64,000 bases of DNA from the NCBI RefSeq assembly GCF_013376475.1, contig NZ_CP045508.1, positions 617,501-681,500 of the forward strand, in the 5' to 3' direction. Every line of letters begins with the position of its first letter. The first letter of the stretch is position 1. The notes below the pieces were generated by a model, which worked only from the letters and a program-made list of their open reading frames with translations, was not told where the DNA came from and made no database searches. The position numbers and the translations under genes are program-made. This document shows, one piece after another, positions 34,864-43,469 of this stretch. Origin of the DNA: Desulfolutivibrio sulfoxidireducens (GTDB lineage Bacteria; Desulfobacterota; Desulfovibrionia; Desulfovibrionales; Desulfovibrionaceae).

Positions 34864-35940
34864 ATGAGCAAAAAGAATCTGAAAATGCTCATGGTCATCG
34901 TGGTGCTGGTCCCCGTCGCCTTGACCGCCTATCTGGCCAAGACCCTCTATGAACGCCATGGCGTCCCCGAGGCCGTGGAGTCCCTGGCCAAGCAGCTTTT
35001 CAAATCCAAGGAGGAGGAACGCCAGGCCTCCGAGCAGGTGCGGGAACTGGAGAAAAAGGCCGAGGAGCTCAAGACGGCCTATGACGCCCTCCTGGCCGAG
35101 CTACAGGGCGAGGTGGACTCCCGGGACGTGCGCATCCGCCGTTTTGGGGGGAAGATAGAGATCAATTTCGTGGACAAGGTGCTGTTCGTTTCCGGCAGCG
35201 CCGAGATCACCGTCCAGGGGCAGACCATCCTGGGCAAGGTCGGGCAGGTGCTGGCCAAGGTCAAGGACCGGCGCTTTTTCGTCATCGGCCACACCGACAC
35301 CGTGCCCATCCGGTCCTTCGTCTTCCCCTCCAACTGGGAGCTGTCCACAGCCCGGGCCTCGTCGGTCATCCGGTATTTGAGCGAACGCCATGGGGTAAAC
35401 CCGGCCCTGTTCACGGCCCTGGGCCGGGCGTTCTACCAGCCCGTGGCCACAAACGACACCCCCGAGGGACGCCAGGAAAACCGCCGGGTGGAAATCATCA
35501 TCGCGGACCTGCCCCTTTTCGAGGGCGAGGGCGGCGGCGAGATGCGTTCCCCGGCCTCGTCCCCAGATGGGAAACCCGCGTCCGGCCTCATCGAGTCCAC
35601 GGCACCCCGGGAACGGGATTTGACCCTGCCCGAGGCCGCATTGCCCCGGTCCGGGACCGGAGACGGCGGCGGCGGTCCGGTGAAGGCCATTCCGTCCGCC
35701 CCGGCCGCGAATCCCCCCGGGGAAACGTCCCTCCAGGGACAGACCCCCACGGGTGGAGAACCGGCTGCGCTGCCGGGCGCCCCGACCGAGGCGTCCACGC
35801 CGGCCCCACTTCCTCCCGGGGAAACCCCGCCCCTGGACACGAGCCCGCCGCCGGCGCTTCCTGAACCCGTCGCCCCGGGGGAGACCGCGCCGGAGGTGTC
35901 CGTTCCGGCGGGCTCCGTCCCGGACGCGCCGTCCCGATAA
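34864..35940 (+). CDS. OmpA-domain peptidoglycan-binding protein with proline-rich tail
   Basis: 358 residues. An uncleaved or signal-anchor segment (about 8-25), a coiled coil (about 45-85, KEEERQASEQVRELEKKAEELKTAYDALLAELQ) and a MotB/OmpA-like domain (about 95-215). The domain has the conserved FVIGHTDTVPI and NWELSTARASSVIRYL and ends GRQENRRVEI, which binds peptidoglycan. The remaining 140 residues are rich in Pro, Gly, Ala and Thr and look disordered. The architecture is that of cell-wall anchored MotB-like or Pal-like proteins; no MotA partner is adjacent, so a flagellar stator role is unlikely. An intrinsic terminator follows. Confidence 0.85.
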   Translation: MSKKNLKMLMVIVVLVPVALTAYLAKTLYERHGVPEAVESLAKQLFKSKEEERQASEQVRELEKKAEELKTAYDALLAELQGEVDSRDVRIRRFGGKIEINFVDKVLFVSGSAEITVQGQTILGKVGQVLAKVKDRRFFVIGHTDTVPIRSFVFPSNWELSTARASSVIRYLSERHGVNPALFTALGRAFYQPVATNDTPEGRQENRRVEIIIADLPLFEGEGGGEMRSPASSPDGKPASGLIESTAPRERDLTLPEAALPRSGTGDGGGGPVKAIPSAPAANPPGETSLQGQTPTGGEPAALPGAPTEASTPAPLPPGETPPLDTSPPPALPEPVAPGETAPEVSVPAGSVPDAPSR

Positions 35941-35993
35941 ACCTTTCCGCCGGCCGCGAGCCCTCCGTCCCGGGACTCGCGGCGACCTGACGG

Positions 35994-36021
35994 CCCCGCC
36001 TTTCGGCGGGGTCTATTTTTT
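35994..36021 (+). terminator. Intrinsic terminator after the OmpA-domain gene
   Basis: CCCCGCC (35994-36000), loop TTTC and GGCGGGG (36005-36011) form a 7-bp GC stem followed directly by TCTATTTTTT. It lies 54 bases after the stop codon. The last bases overlap the end of the convergent glycogen phosphorylase gene. Confidence 0.8.
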
Positions 36022-38508
36022 CGCGGAGTTCGTCGTCTCGGACGTGGGCGGCACGGGCGCGATGTTCCAGATGTCCCGGGCGTATTCGGCGATGGTCCGG
36101 TCGCTTGAGAAATACCCCATGCGCGCCGTATTGAGGATGGCCTTGGCGGTCCAGGCCCGCCGGTCCGCATAGTCCCGGGAGATGTCCTCCTGGGTGCGCA
36201 GGTAGGGCATGAAGTCGGCCAGATGCAGGTAGCGCTCGTTGGGGGAGAGGAGCTTGTCGTGCAGCCAGTGGAAGCCGCCCGGGTCCTCGGGGGTGAAACG
36301 CCCGGCGGAGATGGTGTCGAGCACCCGGCGAATCTCCGGATGCGCGGCGTGGAGGTCCCAGGGGTTGTAGGCGTGGCGGGCCAGGATGTCCTCCACCTCC
36401 GGGGTGGTCAGCCCGAACAGGTAGAAGTTTTCCGGGCCCACGGCCTCACGGATTTCGATATTGGCCCCGTCCAGGGTGCCCACGGTGAGGGCGCCGTTTA
36501 AGGCGAACTTCATGTTGCCGGTCCCCGAGGCCTCGGTCCCGGCCGTGGAGATCTGCTCGCTTATGTCCGTGGCCGGGATGAGCTTCTCGGCCAGGGAGAC
36601 CCGGTAGTCGGCGGCAAAGACCACCTTGATCAGGTCCGCGACCCTCTTGTCGCGGTTGATGGCCTTGCCCACGGCCAGAATCAGCCGGATGATCTCCTTG
36701 GCCTCGAAATAGCCCGGCGCGGCCTTGCCGGCGAACACGTACACCTTGGGCACGGGCGGCACGAAGCCGTCCTCCACGATGCGCAGGTACTGGTGGATGA
36801 TGTTTAAGACGTTTAAAAGCTGGCGTTTGTATTCGTGGATGCGCTTGGCCTGGATGTCGAAGGCGGCGTCGGGGTTGACCGTGATGCCCGTGCTGGAGAC
36901 GATGTACTGGGCCAGGTATTCCTTGTTGGTCCGCTTGACCCTGTCCACGGCGTCGGCGAAGGCCGGGTCGTGGGCCAGGGGTTCCAGGCCGCGAAGCTGG
37001 TCCAGGTCGGTGATCCAGCCCTCGCCCAGGGCCTCGATGAGAAGCGCCGCGAGGCCCGGGTTTGATTTATAAAGCCACCGCCTCGGGGTGATCCCATTGG
37101 TCTTGTTATTGAATTTCTTGGGCCACAAGGCGAAATAGTCTGGGAAAAGCCGCGTTTTCACCAGATCCGAGTGCAGGGCCGAGACGCCGTTAACCGAATG
37201 GGACCCGACCACGGCCAGATTGGCCATGCGCACCTGTTTGACCGGCGTTTCCTCGATAAGCGACATGCGCCGCAGCCTGTCCACGTCGCCGGGATACGAC
37301 AAGGTCACCTGTTGCAGGAAGCGGCGGTTGATCTCGTAGATGATCTGGAGGTGGCGGGGCAGGACCTTTTGCATGAGGTCCACCGGCCACATCTCCAGGG
37401 ACTCGGGCATAAGCGTATGATTGGTGAAGGCCAGGGTCCGGGTGGTCAGTTCCCAGGCCTTTTCCCAGGGCAGGCGGCGTTCGTCCACGAAAAGACGCAT
37501 CAGCTCGGCCACGGACAGGGCCGGATGGGTGTCGTTGAGCTGGATGGCCACGAAGTCCGGGAAGTCCTCGATGTTCTTGTTCTGCTTGAGAAAGCGCCGG
37601 GTGATGTCGCGAAGCGAGCAGTACACCAGGAAATACTCCTGGACCAGGCGCAGCTCCCGGCCAAACGAGATGGACTCGCTGGGATAAAGGACCTTGGAGA
37701 TGAGTTCGGAGTAGAGCTTCTGGTGGATGGACCGGACGTAGTCCCCCTGGTCGAAGATCTGCATGTCGAAGCTCTCCGAGGCCTTGGCCGCGAAAAGGCG
37801 CAAAAGGACCACGGTATGACCCCCGAAGCCCACGATGGGTACGTCGTAGGGCACGCCCACCAGGTCTTCCCAGTCGACCCAGGAGGGCATGAACGAGCCG
37901 TCGGGAAAGACGTGCTCCTCCACCCGGCCGTACAGGGGCACCAACACGGCCTGGTCCCGGCGCTCCAGTTGCAGGGGCATGCCGTCCGCCATCCAGTAAT
38001 CGGGGCGTTCCACCTGCCGGCCCTTCTCGATGACCTGCTTGAACAGCCCGTATTCGTAGTGGATGCCGTACCCGTAGCCCGGCATGTGCATGGTGGCTAG
38101 GGAATCCAGGAAGCAGGCGGCCAGACGTCCGAGCCCGCCGTTGCCCAGGGCCGGGTCGCGCTCCAGTTCCCGGAGATCCTCCAGACGCAGGCCCATGCCT
38201 ATCAGGAGCTTCTTGCAGGCCTCGTCCAGGCGCATGTTGCAGGCGTTGTTGCCGATGCACCGGCCAAGCAGGTACTCGATGGACAGGTAATACATGCGTT
38301 TGGCCCTGGCGTCGCGGAAGCGGGCCCGGGTCTCGAACATGCGGTCCATCAGCCTGTCCCGCAGGGACAACGACAAGGCGGCGGCCACGCTCCTCGGGGT
38401 GCGTTCCTCGTAGGTCTTGCCCAGGGAATGGGACAGATGGGACAGGGTGGACGCGGTCAACGCCTTTTCCTGGGGGTCCTTGGCGGCATGTCGGGCGCGG
38501 GATGGCAT
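36013..38508 (-). CDS. glgP: Glycogen/starch/alpha-glucan phosphorylase
   Basis: 831 residues, the normal length. It cleaves alpha-1,4-glucan chains with phosphate to give glucose 1-phosphate. Signatures include RMYYLSIEYLLGRCIGNNACNM and DPALGNGGLGRLAACFLDS at the N-terminus. The PLP-binding region near the C-terminus is EASGTGNMKFALNGALTVGTLDGANIEI, with the Schiff-base lysine in NMKF. ATG 38508 has GGAG about 9 bases upstream; the open frame continues 57 codons further without a ribosome site. The gene stands alone between convergent and divergent neighbours. It points to stored polyglucose, which Desulfovibrio species are known to accumulate. Confidence 0.97.
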   Translation of the reverse strand: MPSRARHAAKDPQEKALTASTLSHLSHSLGKTYEERTPRSVAAALSLSLRDRLMDRMFETRARFRDARAKRMYYLSIEYLLGRCIGNNACNMRLDEACKKLLIGMGLRLEDLRELERDPALGNGGLGRLAACFLDSLATMHMPGYGYGIHYEYGLFKQVIEKGRQVERPDYWMADGMPLQLERRDQAVLVPLYGRVEEHVFPDGSFMPSWVDWEDLVGVPYDVPIVGFGGHTVVLLRLFAAKASESFDMQIFDQGDYVRSIHQKLYSELISKVLYPSESISFGRELRLVQEYFLVYCSLRDITRRFLKQNKNIEDFPDFVAIQLNDTHPALSVAELMRLFVDERRLPWEKAWELTTRTLAFTNHTLMPESLEMWPVDLMQKVLPRHLQIIYEINRRFLQQVTLSYPGDVDRLRRMSLIEETPVKQVRMANLAVVGSHSVNGVSALHSDLVKTRLFPDYFALWPKKFNNKTNGITPRRWLYKSNPGLAALLIEALGEGWITDLDQLRGLEPLAHDPAFADAVDRVKRTNKEYLAQYIVSSTGITVNPDAAFDIQAKRIHEYKRQLLNVLNIIHQYLRIVEDGFVPPVPKVYVFAGKAAPGYFEAKEIIRLILAVGKAINRDKRVADLIKVVFAADYRVSLAEKLIPATDISEQISTAGTEASGTGNMKFALNGALTVGTLDGANIEIREAVGPENFYLFGLTTPEVEDILARHAYNPWDLHAAHPEIRRVLDTISAGRFTPEDPGGFHWLHDKLLSPNERYLHLADFMPYLRTQEDISRDYADRRAWTAKAILNTARMGYFSSDRTIAEYARDIWNIAPVPPTSETTNSAKK

Positions 38509-38631
38509 AGAGGGTCTCCGGTGTGCAAGGGGGGGTGGCAGGGGAACACTACGCGGGATAGGTAACAATATGGCGACGGGATTGTCCAATTCCGGGTGGG
38601 GAAAATTTTGAAAAAGATGGCGGGATGGCCC

Positions 38632-38659
38632 TAAAGAAGGCCCCCCGGACAGCCGATAC
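38632..38659 (+). promoter_or_regulatory. Sigma-28 (FliA) promoter of the small motility-linked gene
   Basis: TAAAGAAG (38632-38639), 12 bases, then GCCGATAC (38652-38659). The -10 agrees with GCCGATAA at seven of eight positions, and the TAAA to GCCGATA spacing (16) equals that of the flagellin promoter in this window. Transcription would start about 35 bases before the ATG at 38700. Confidence 0.65.
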
Positions 38660-38699
38660 GACAATCGATAACGCGTCATTCCCCACGCTGGAGGGGCCT

Positions 38700-38897
38700 A
38701 TGGAGATTGGAAGCACCACGGGAGCGGCCGTCATGGCCAGTGCGCTCGGGCAGGAAACGTTCGGCGCGCAGGTCGTGACCAAGACCCTGGACTACATGAA
38801 CAAGGACAACAAGTCAGGCGGCATCGGCGCGGATTACGATTTCCAGACCAAGGTGTTGGCGGCTGGGATCGGGAACACCCTCGACCTCAACGTCTAG
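38700..38897 (+). CDS. Small protein under sigma-28 control, possibly YjfB-like motility protein
   Basis: 65 residues. ATG 38700 follows a near-perfect ribosome site (GGAGGGG at 38690-38696); the open frame from 38625 begins upstream of the promoter and can be discarded. The protein begins MEIGSTTGAAVMASALGQ and continues ETFGAQVVTKTLDYMNKD, similar in pattern to the small YjfB putative motility proteins (short MDI..., then a helix with V-x-K-x-L-D). No signal peptide or membrane segment. A sigma-28-type promoter and a strong terminator make it a single-gene unit placed between glgP and dinB. The function is unknown, but co-expression with flagellin is predicted. Confidence 0.7.
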   Translation: MEIGSTTGAAVMASALGQETFGAQVVTKTLDYMNKDNKSGGIGADYDFQTKVLAAGIGNTLDLNV

Positions 38898-38943
38898 CGC
38901 GCGCGGGGAATGACGCCCCCTTTTTTCTGGCGCGTGCCAAGGC

Positions 38944-38986
38944 AGGCCCGAAATCCGGGAAGGGTCGGATTTCGGGCCTCCCTTTT
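38944..38986 (+). terminator. Intrinsic terminator between the small gene and dinB
   Basis: AGGCCCGAAATCCG (38944-38957) pairs perfectly with CGGATTTCGGGCCT (38966-38979): a 14-bp stem with an 8-base loop, followed by CCCTTTTCC. It ends the small sigma-28-driven transcript 47 bases after its stop. Confidence 0.8.
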
Positions 38987-39065
38987 CCGGGATATTGCCC
39001 GGGCCGCGGGGAGGCTTGCCTTCCCCCGGGATTTGGGAGATGGCCAGGGTCGGGAGACGCCTGGC

Positions 39066-40265
39066 ATGACGACGCGCCATATCGCGCACGTGGACATGGA
39101 TGCCTATTTCGCCTCGGTGGAGCAGCTCGACGATCCGTCCCTGCGCGGCCGTCCGGTGATCATCGGGGTGAGCGACCGGGGCGTGGTCTCGGCCGCGTCC
39201 TACGAGGCCAGGGCCTTCGGGGTGCGTTCGGCCATGCCCGTGGTCCAGGCCAGGCGGCTTTGCCCCGAGGGCGTCTTCCTGCCCGGCCGTTACGCCCGCT
39301 ACAAGGAGCTCTCACGGGCCATCATGGCCTGTTTGGCCGAGTTTTCGCCGCTCGTGGAACCGGCCTCCATCGACGAGGCCTATGTGGACATGACCGGGGC
39401 GCGGACCCTTTTCGGCGATCCCCACCGTTTCGGGACGCGCATGCGGGAGGCCGTTTTCGAGGCCACGGGGCTGTCGTGTTCCGTGGGCGTGGCCCCGGTC
39501 AGGTTTCTGGCCAAGATCGCCTCGGACTATCACAAGCCGGGCGGGCTGACCGTGGTGACCCGGGAGGACATGGCCGCCTTTCTGGCCGTGCTGCCCGTGG
39601 GCAAGATTCCCGGCGTGGGCCGGCGTACCCTGGAGGCCCTGGCCCTTCTGGGGATACGCACGGCCGGGGACATGCTGGCCCATTCCCCGGAATTTCTCGC
39701 GCGCCGGCTCGGCGCAAGCGGCCTGGACCTCTACGACAAGGCCCGGGGCATCGATCCCTCGCCGGTGGTCACGGGCCGCGAGGCCAAGTCCGTAAGCGCC
39801 GAAAACACCTTGGACAAGGATTCGGCCTCCCGGGAGGTCCTGGCCGTCTGGCTCCTGCGCCAGGCCGAACGGGTGGGGCGGGAACTGCGTCGCAAGGGGC
39901 TTGGCGGCCGCACGGTGACGCTTAAGCTCAAGTATTCGGATTTCCGCCAGATCACCCGTTCAAAAACCCTGTCCGAACCCACGGACTGCGACGAGACCAT
40001 CTTCGGCGTGGCCAGAGAACTGCTTTCGGCCGTGCCCCTGGACCGCCCGGCCAGGCTTGTGGGCGTGGGGGTCTCGGGATTTCATGCCGTCCCGCGCCGC
40101 TTGTCCCTGTGGCACGATCCGGCGGTCGCCGGCGAGGCCCGGCGGACACGCGGGCTCGACAGGGCCATCGACGCCATCAGGGACCGCTTCGGCCGGGAGG
40201 CCATCCTCCGGGGCCGGCTTTTCCCCGGCAAGCCCGGTCCACGCGGCGGCGGGGCCGACGGGTGA
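39066..40265 (+). CDS. dinB: DNA polymerase IV (Y-family translesion polymerase)
   Basis: 399 residues. The Y-family catalytic residues are present: HVDMDAYFASVEQ at the N-terminus, YKELSRAIMACLAEFSPLVEPASIDEAYVDM (the SIDEAY/D-E motif) and SCSVGVAPVRFLAKIASDYHKPGGL. The helix-hairpin-helix KIPGVGRRTLEALALLGI and the little-finger domain follow. It copies past damaged bases during stress. ATG 39066 has GGGAG 9 bases upstream; the open frame extends upstream through a terminator and is not used. No LexA box was recognised. It leads a run of plus-strand genes but is spaced 121 bases from the next. Confidence 0.97.
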   Translation: MTTRHIAHVDMDAYFASVEQLDDPSLRGRPVIIGVSDRGVVSAASYEARAFGVRSAMPVVQARRLCPEGVFLPGRYARYKELSRAIMACLAEFSPLVEPASIDEAYVDMTGARTLFGDPHRFGTRMREAVFEATGLSCSVGVAPVRFLAKIASDYHKPGGLTVVTREDMAAFLAVLPVGKIPGVGRRTLEALALLGIRTAGDMLAHSPEFLARRLGASGLDLYDKARGIDPSPVVTGREAKSVSAENTLDKDSASREVLAVWLLRQAERVGRELRRKGLGGRTVTLKLKYSDFRQITRSKTLSEPTDCDETIFGVARELLSAVPLDRPARLVGVGVSGFHAVPRRLSLWHDPAVAGEARRTRGLDRAIDAIRDRFGREAILRGRLFPGKPGPRGGGADG

Positions 40266-40386
40266 AGTTGACCGCGCGGGGCTTTTTGTTCATAGCAAAA
40301 GGGCGTGCGGCCGTGCCGGACCGCGCTTTTCCCGGGACGTTCCCGGGGAGGGAGGCGGTTTTGCGGCCCGGGCGAGGAGGATCGCC

Positions 40387-40881
40387 ATGTCCGACCGGAT
40401 CATCGATCTCAAAAAGCAGCTTCGCGACCTCAAGGCCGGAGAGAAGATGGCGGCCTTCGCCGGGTTCACGCTGACCCTGGGGCGGGGGATCGCGCCCAAG
40501 GACGGGGTGCTCAAGATCGCCGATTTCGTCCGCCCGGACGGCTCGGGTTACCTGACCCTGACCTTCCAGCTCGACCTGGGCCCCGATCTCGAGGAACACA
40601 AGGCCGTGGCCGAGGCCTTTCAACGCCTGGCGGCCTTTGCCTCCCGGGCCGACCGAGTCCTTGGGCGGGCCCGCTTCGGCCAGGGGTTCGATTCCATGCT
40701 GTGCATGGACCAGGGGCTTTCCGAGGGTGAGGTGTGGTATACGGCCGAGGCCGACATCTACTATGCCGCCCTGCGCGGCCGGGTGCGGGAGTTGGTGGAG
40801 GGGGCGGTCTTGCCCGGGCTGGCCGACATCATGGCCGTGGCCTTCGAGGCCCCGAACTGGTGGGACGACCAGAAAGGCTGA
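40387..40881 (+). CDS. Conserved-looking cytoplasmic protein of unknown function
   Basis: 164 residues from ATG 40387, which has a strong GAGGAGG (40375-40381 region) upstream. No signal peptide or membrane segment. The sequence starts with a basic helix (MSDRIIDLKKQLRDLKAGEKMAAF). It contains TLTFQLDLGPDLEEHKAVAEAFQRLAAFASRADRVLG and DIYYAALRGRVRELVEGAVLPGLADIMAVAFEAPNWW, suggesting an alpha/beta domain. I recognise no family. It lies between dinB and cdsA, with 90 bases to cdsA, so it may be part of the same transcript. Confidence 0.75.
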   Translation: MSDRIIDLKKQLRDLKAGEKMAAFAGFTLTLGRGIAPKDGVLKIADFVRPDGSGYLTLTFQLDLGPDLEEHKAVAEAFQRLAAFASRADRVLGRARFGQGFDSMLCMDQGLSEGEVWYTAEADIYYAALRGRVRELVEGAVLPGLADIMAVAFEAPNWWDDQKG

Positions 40882-40971
40882 CGCCGCACGACGGCTCGTG
40901 GACACTGACCCGGACCATGCCCGCGGCGGTTTCGCCCCGCATGGACCTGGCCGCAACCATCCGTGGTCTTC

Positions 40972-41790
40972 ATGATTTCCAGTTCGCATCGCTCCCGCCT
41001 GATCACGGCCGCCCTGGCCGTCCCGGCCGTTGTCGCGGTCACGCTCGCCGGGGGCTGGGCGCTTTTCGCCGTGGTGTTCGCGGTGTCCGCGACAGGCCTT
41101 TGGGAACTGCTGCCGCTTGGCGCCGAACCCGCGTCCCGGCCCAGGACCGTGGCCCTGGCGGTTGTGGGCACGCTTTTGTCCGTGCCGATCCTGCTTGGAT
41201 TTCAGGATGGCGATTCGGTTCTGGTGCTCGGCGTGCTGGTGGCCGCGGCGTGGATCGAAAAGCTCGTCTTTCTGGCCCGGGTCGGGACCATGGGGCAATC
41301 CGGCCGGGCTCCGGGATTTCCCGGCGTCCTGGCCCCGGGACTTCTGTATGTGCCGTGCGCCCTTGGTTTCTTTCTGCGCCTGACCCCGGTGGAGACCTTT
41401 TTCGTGCTCTCGGCCGTGGCTGTCTCGGATACCGGGGCCTATTATTGCGGAAGTCTTCTTGGCGGTCCCCGGATATGGCCGGCGGTCAGCCCCAAAAAGA
41501 CCTGGGCCGGAAGTCTGGGGGGACTCGTCCTTTGCGTGGCCTGGTGCCTGGCCTACGGGTCGATCTGGGGCGAGGCCCGGGCCGTGACCTGGCTTGGCCT
41601 GGGCGTCGCGCTCAATGTCGCCTCCCAGTGCGGCGACTTCTACGAATCGGCCCTCAAGCGCGTGGCCGGGGTCAAGGATTCGGGACGGATCCTGCCGGGC
41701 CACGGCGGCGTGCTGGACCGCATCGACGGGCTGTTGCCCGCGATCCTGGTCTACGCCTGGGCCTCCGGGGCGCATGACCTGTTCATCTGA
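40972..41790 (+). CDS. cdsA: Phosphatidate cytidylyltransferase (CDP-diglyceride synthase)
   Basis: 272 residues with about seven membrane segments. The family signature near the C-terminus is DSGRILPGHGGVLDRIDGLLPA, with the metal-binding aspartates, and SPKKTWAGSLGG precedes it. It forms CDP-diacylglycerol from phosphatidic acid and CTP in the inner membrane, the branch point of phospholipid synthesis. ATG 40972 gives MISSSHRSRLITAAL; GTG 40963 is an equally weak alternative, neither with a good ribosome site. It precedes an unknown gene and dxr; in many bacteria the order is frr-uppS-cdsA-dxr-rseP, so the synteny is conserved apart from the insertion. Confidence 0.95.
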   Translation: MISSSHRSRLITAALAVPAVVAVTLAGGWALFAVVFAVSATGLWELLPLGAEPASRPRTVALAVVGTLLSVPILLGFQDGDSVLVLGVLVAAAWIEKLVFLARVGTMGQSGRAPGFPGVLAPGLLYVPCALGFFLRLTPVETFFVLSAVAVSDTGAYYCGSLLGGPRIWPAVSPKKTWAGSLGGLVLCVAWCLAYGSIWGEARAVTWLGLGVALNVASQCGDFYESALKRVAGVKDSGRILPGHGGVLDRIDGLLPAILVYAWASGAHDLFI

Positions 41791-41840
41791 CGCGACCCTT
41801 CGGGATGCCCCGGTCCGCCCGGCAGACGTGGAGAATGCCC

Positions 41841-43469
41841 ATGCAACGACCTGATGCCGACACCCCGGTTCCCGGGGAAAACGGCGGCACCTTCTCCCAA
41901 AAGGACCGGCTGGCCGCCTGTTTGGCCCTCCACGAGGACCTCAAGGAGCGCAAGGCCCGGCGCGAGGTCCAGGAGGAGCGGGTGTTTCTGGAGTTCATCC
42001 GGGTCAACCGCGACCGCATCAACGAGTTTCCCCTGCTCGATATCGAGCAAAAAGGCCTCATCGACATCCTGTTGCGGCGCGGCGCGGATCATCCGGGGCA
42101 GGCGTTCATCAAGGGGCTTATCGGCGAGTTCATCGCCGAGCTCAACAAGTACGGCAAGGCCCTGGCCGTGGGGGCCGAGGCCGAGGCCGAGGCCCATCTC
42201 AAGGAACTCGTCGGGGCCGAGGCCTTGCTGGTCAAGTGCGTCCAGGGGGCGGTCTATGCCTGTTCCCTGGTCAAGGACAACGTCAGCGACTCCATCATTC
42301 TGCATTTCGGCGAGTCCGCCCTGGAAAAGATCGAGGAGATCACCGAGAGGCTCGAATTCGACGAGACTTGGTGGCGGGCCTGTCTGGACACCTTCGTGCG
42401 GGAGCGCATCGCGGCCGGACATGCCGGGATCGTGGCCCGGGAGCGCTACACCGTGTTTCGCGAGGGCGGGTTCGCCGGGGTGCGCCTGCCCTTCGACGAG
42501 GTGCTGGCCACACTGAGGGGCACGGACAAGGTCATTCAGAAAACCCGGGTGCAGAGCGCCTACGAGGACCGGGAGGAAAACGAGGAGGGGCGGCGCGTGG
42601 TGGCCTTTCTGGCCGCCTTTCTGGCCTCGGGCCAAAATCCCGTGACCGAGGCCGGAGCGTCGCCGTCCACCGTGCGACACCTGGCCCGCATCGCGGCCAT
42701 GGACCCGGCCGGGACGGAGTACGCCGGGGCCGCGACCCCGGAGACCGAGGACGACTCGGCCCGTTACGACTTTCTGGCCGCACAGGTCACGGCCCTGGCC
42801 TCCGGGGCGGCCCTGGTTCTTTCCGTGGCCGCGAGGGATTTCGATCGGGCCATCCGGGACTTCGACGCCAGGGAACGCCGGCTCATCCTGTCCCTGGCCG
42901 GACATTTCGAGCGGGCGCGCCTGGAGAGGCTTGTGCCGCTGATCCTGGAATTCGCCTATCTGCAGGTGTTGCGGGACATGGGCCGGGAGGAGGGCGGCAA
43001 GGTGGTCATTCGGACCGTGCGCGCCAGACGCGCCGTGGCCGCCGAGGTCATGGCCCTGGCCGACCCGGACGGCGGAGGGCTGACCCGCATCGGGCGGCGG
43101 CGGCTTTTCGAAACCGAGCCCGGCCGCCCGGACATGCTCGCGTGGAAGCCCAGGACCCTCGAGGAGATGAACGCGTTGTGCGCGGTTTTGCAGCTCGACG
43201 AGGCTGTGGCCGCCAGGATCGCGGCCTTGTGGGAGACGGCCCCGTTTCGGGTGGAATTTTTGGTGGCGGTCAACCTGGAGGCCGTGGCCAAGGTGACCTC
43301 CAATCCCGCCCACCGGGTGGCCGAGATCCTGGCCCGCTTCGGCGTGGCCCCGCGCCGGGTCGTGCGTCCCCAGGCGGCCGGACCGGCCGCGACACAGACC
43401 TCTCCGGCCGTCGCCGGGCAAACCCCCGGCCCCCCCGCCGGGGCCAACCAAGGCGAAAAGGCCCCATGA
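41841..43469 (+). CDS. Unrecognised 542-residue protein inserted between cdsA and dxr
   Basis: 542 residues from ATG 41841 (GGAG at 41830-41833). Cytoplasmic and largely helical, rich in Ala, Glu and Arg, with no membrane segment. The first 150 residues have a basic-acidic helix pattern (KERKARREVQEERVFLEFIRVNRDRINEFPLLD). The middle includes RERYTVFREGGFAGVRLPFDEVLATLRGTDKVIQKTRV, and the C-terminal tail (about 490-542) is Pro/Ala/Gly-rich and disordered. I cannot assign a family. The stop overlaps the dxr start by ATGA, so it is co-translated with dxr in the lipid/isoprenoid operon. Codon use matches the flanks. Confidence 0.7.
   Translation: MQRPDADTPVPGENGGTFSQKDRLAACLALHEDLKERKARREVQEERVFLEFIRVNRDRINEFPLLDIEQKGLIDILLRRGADHPGQAFIKGLIGEFIAELNKYGKALAVGAEAEAEAHLKELVGAEALLVKCVQGAVYACSLVKDNVSDSIILHFGESALEKIEEITERLEFDETWWRACLDTFVRERIAAGHAGIVARERYTVFREGGFAGVRLPFDEVLATLRGTDKVIQKTRVQSAYEDREENEEGRRVVAFLAAFLASGQNPVTEAGASPSTVRHLARIAAMDPAGTEYAGAATPETEDDSARYDFLAAQVTALASGAALVLSVAARDFDRAIRDFDARERRLILSLAGHFERARLERLVPLILEFAYLQVLRDMGREEGGKVVIRTVRARRAVAAEVMALADPDGGGLTRIGRRRLFETEPGRPDMLAWKPRTLEEMNALCAVLQLDEAVAARIAALWETAPFRVEFLVAVNLEAVAKVTSNPAHRVAEILARFGVAPRRVVRPQAAGPAATQTSPAVAGQTPGPPAGANQGEKAP

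Noticed and set aside
42236-43465. Long in-frame extension upstream of dxr
   Set aside because: It overlaps a real gene in another frame; dxr starts at the ATG overlapping that gene's stop.
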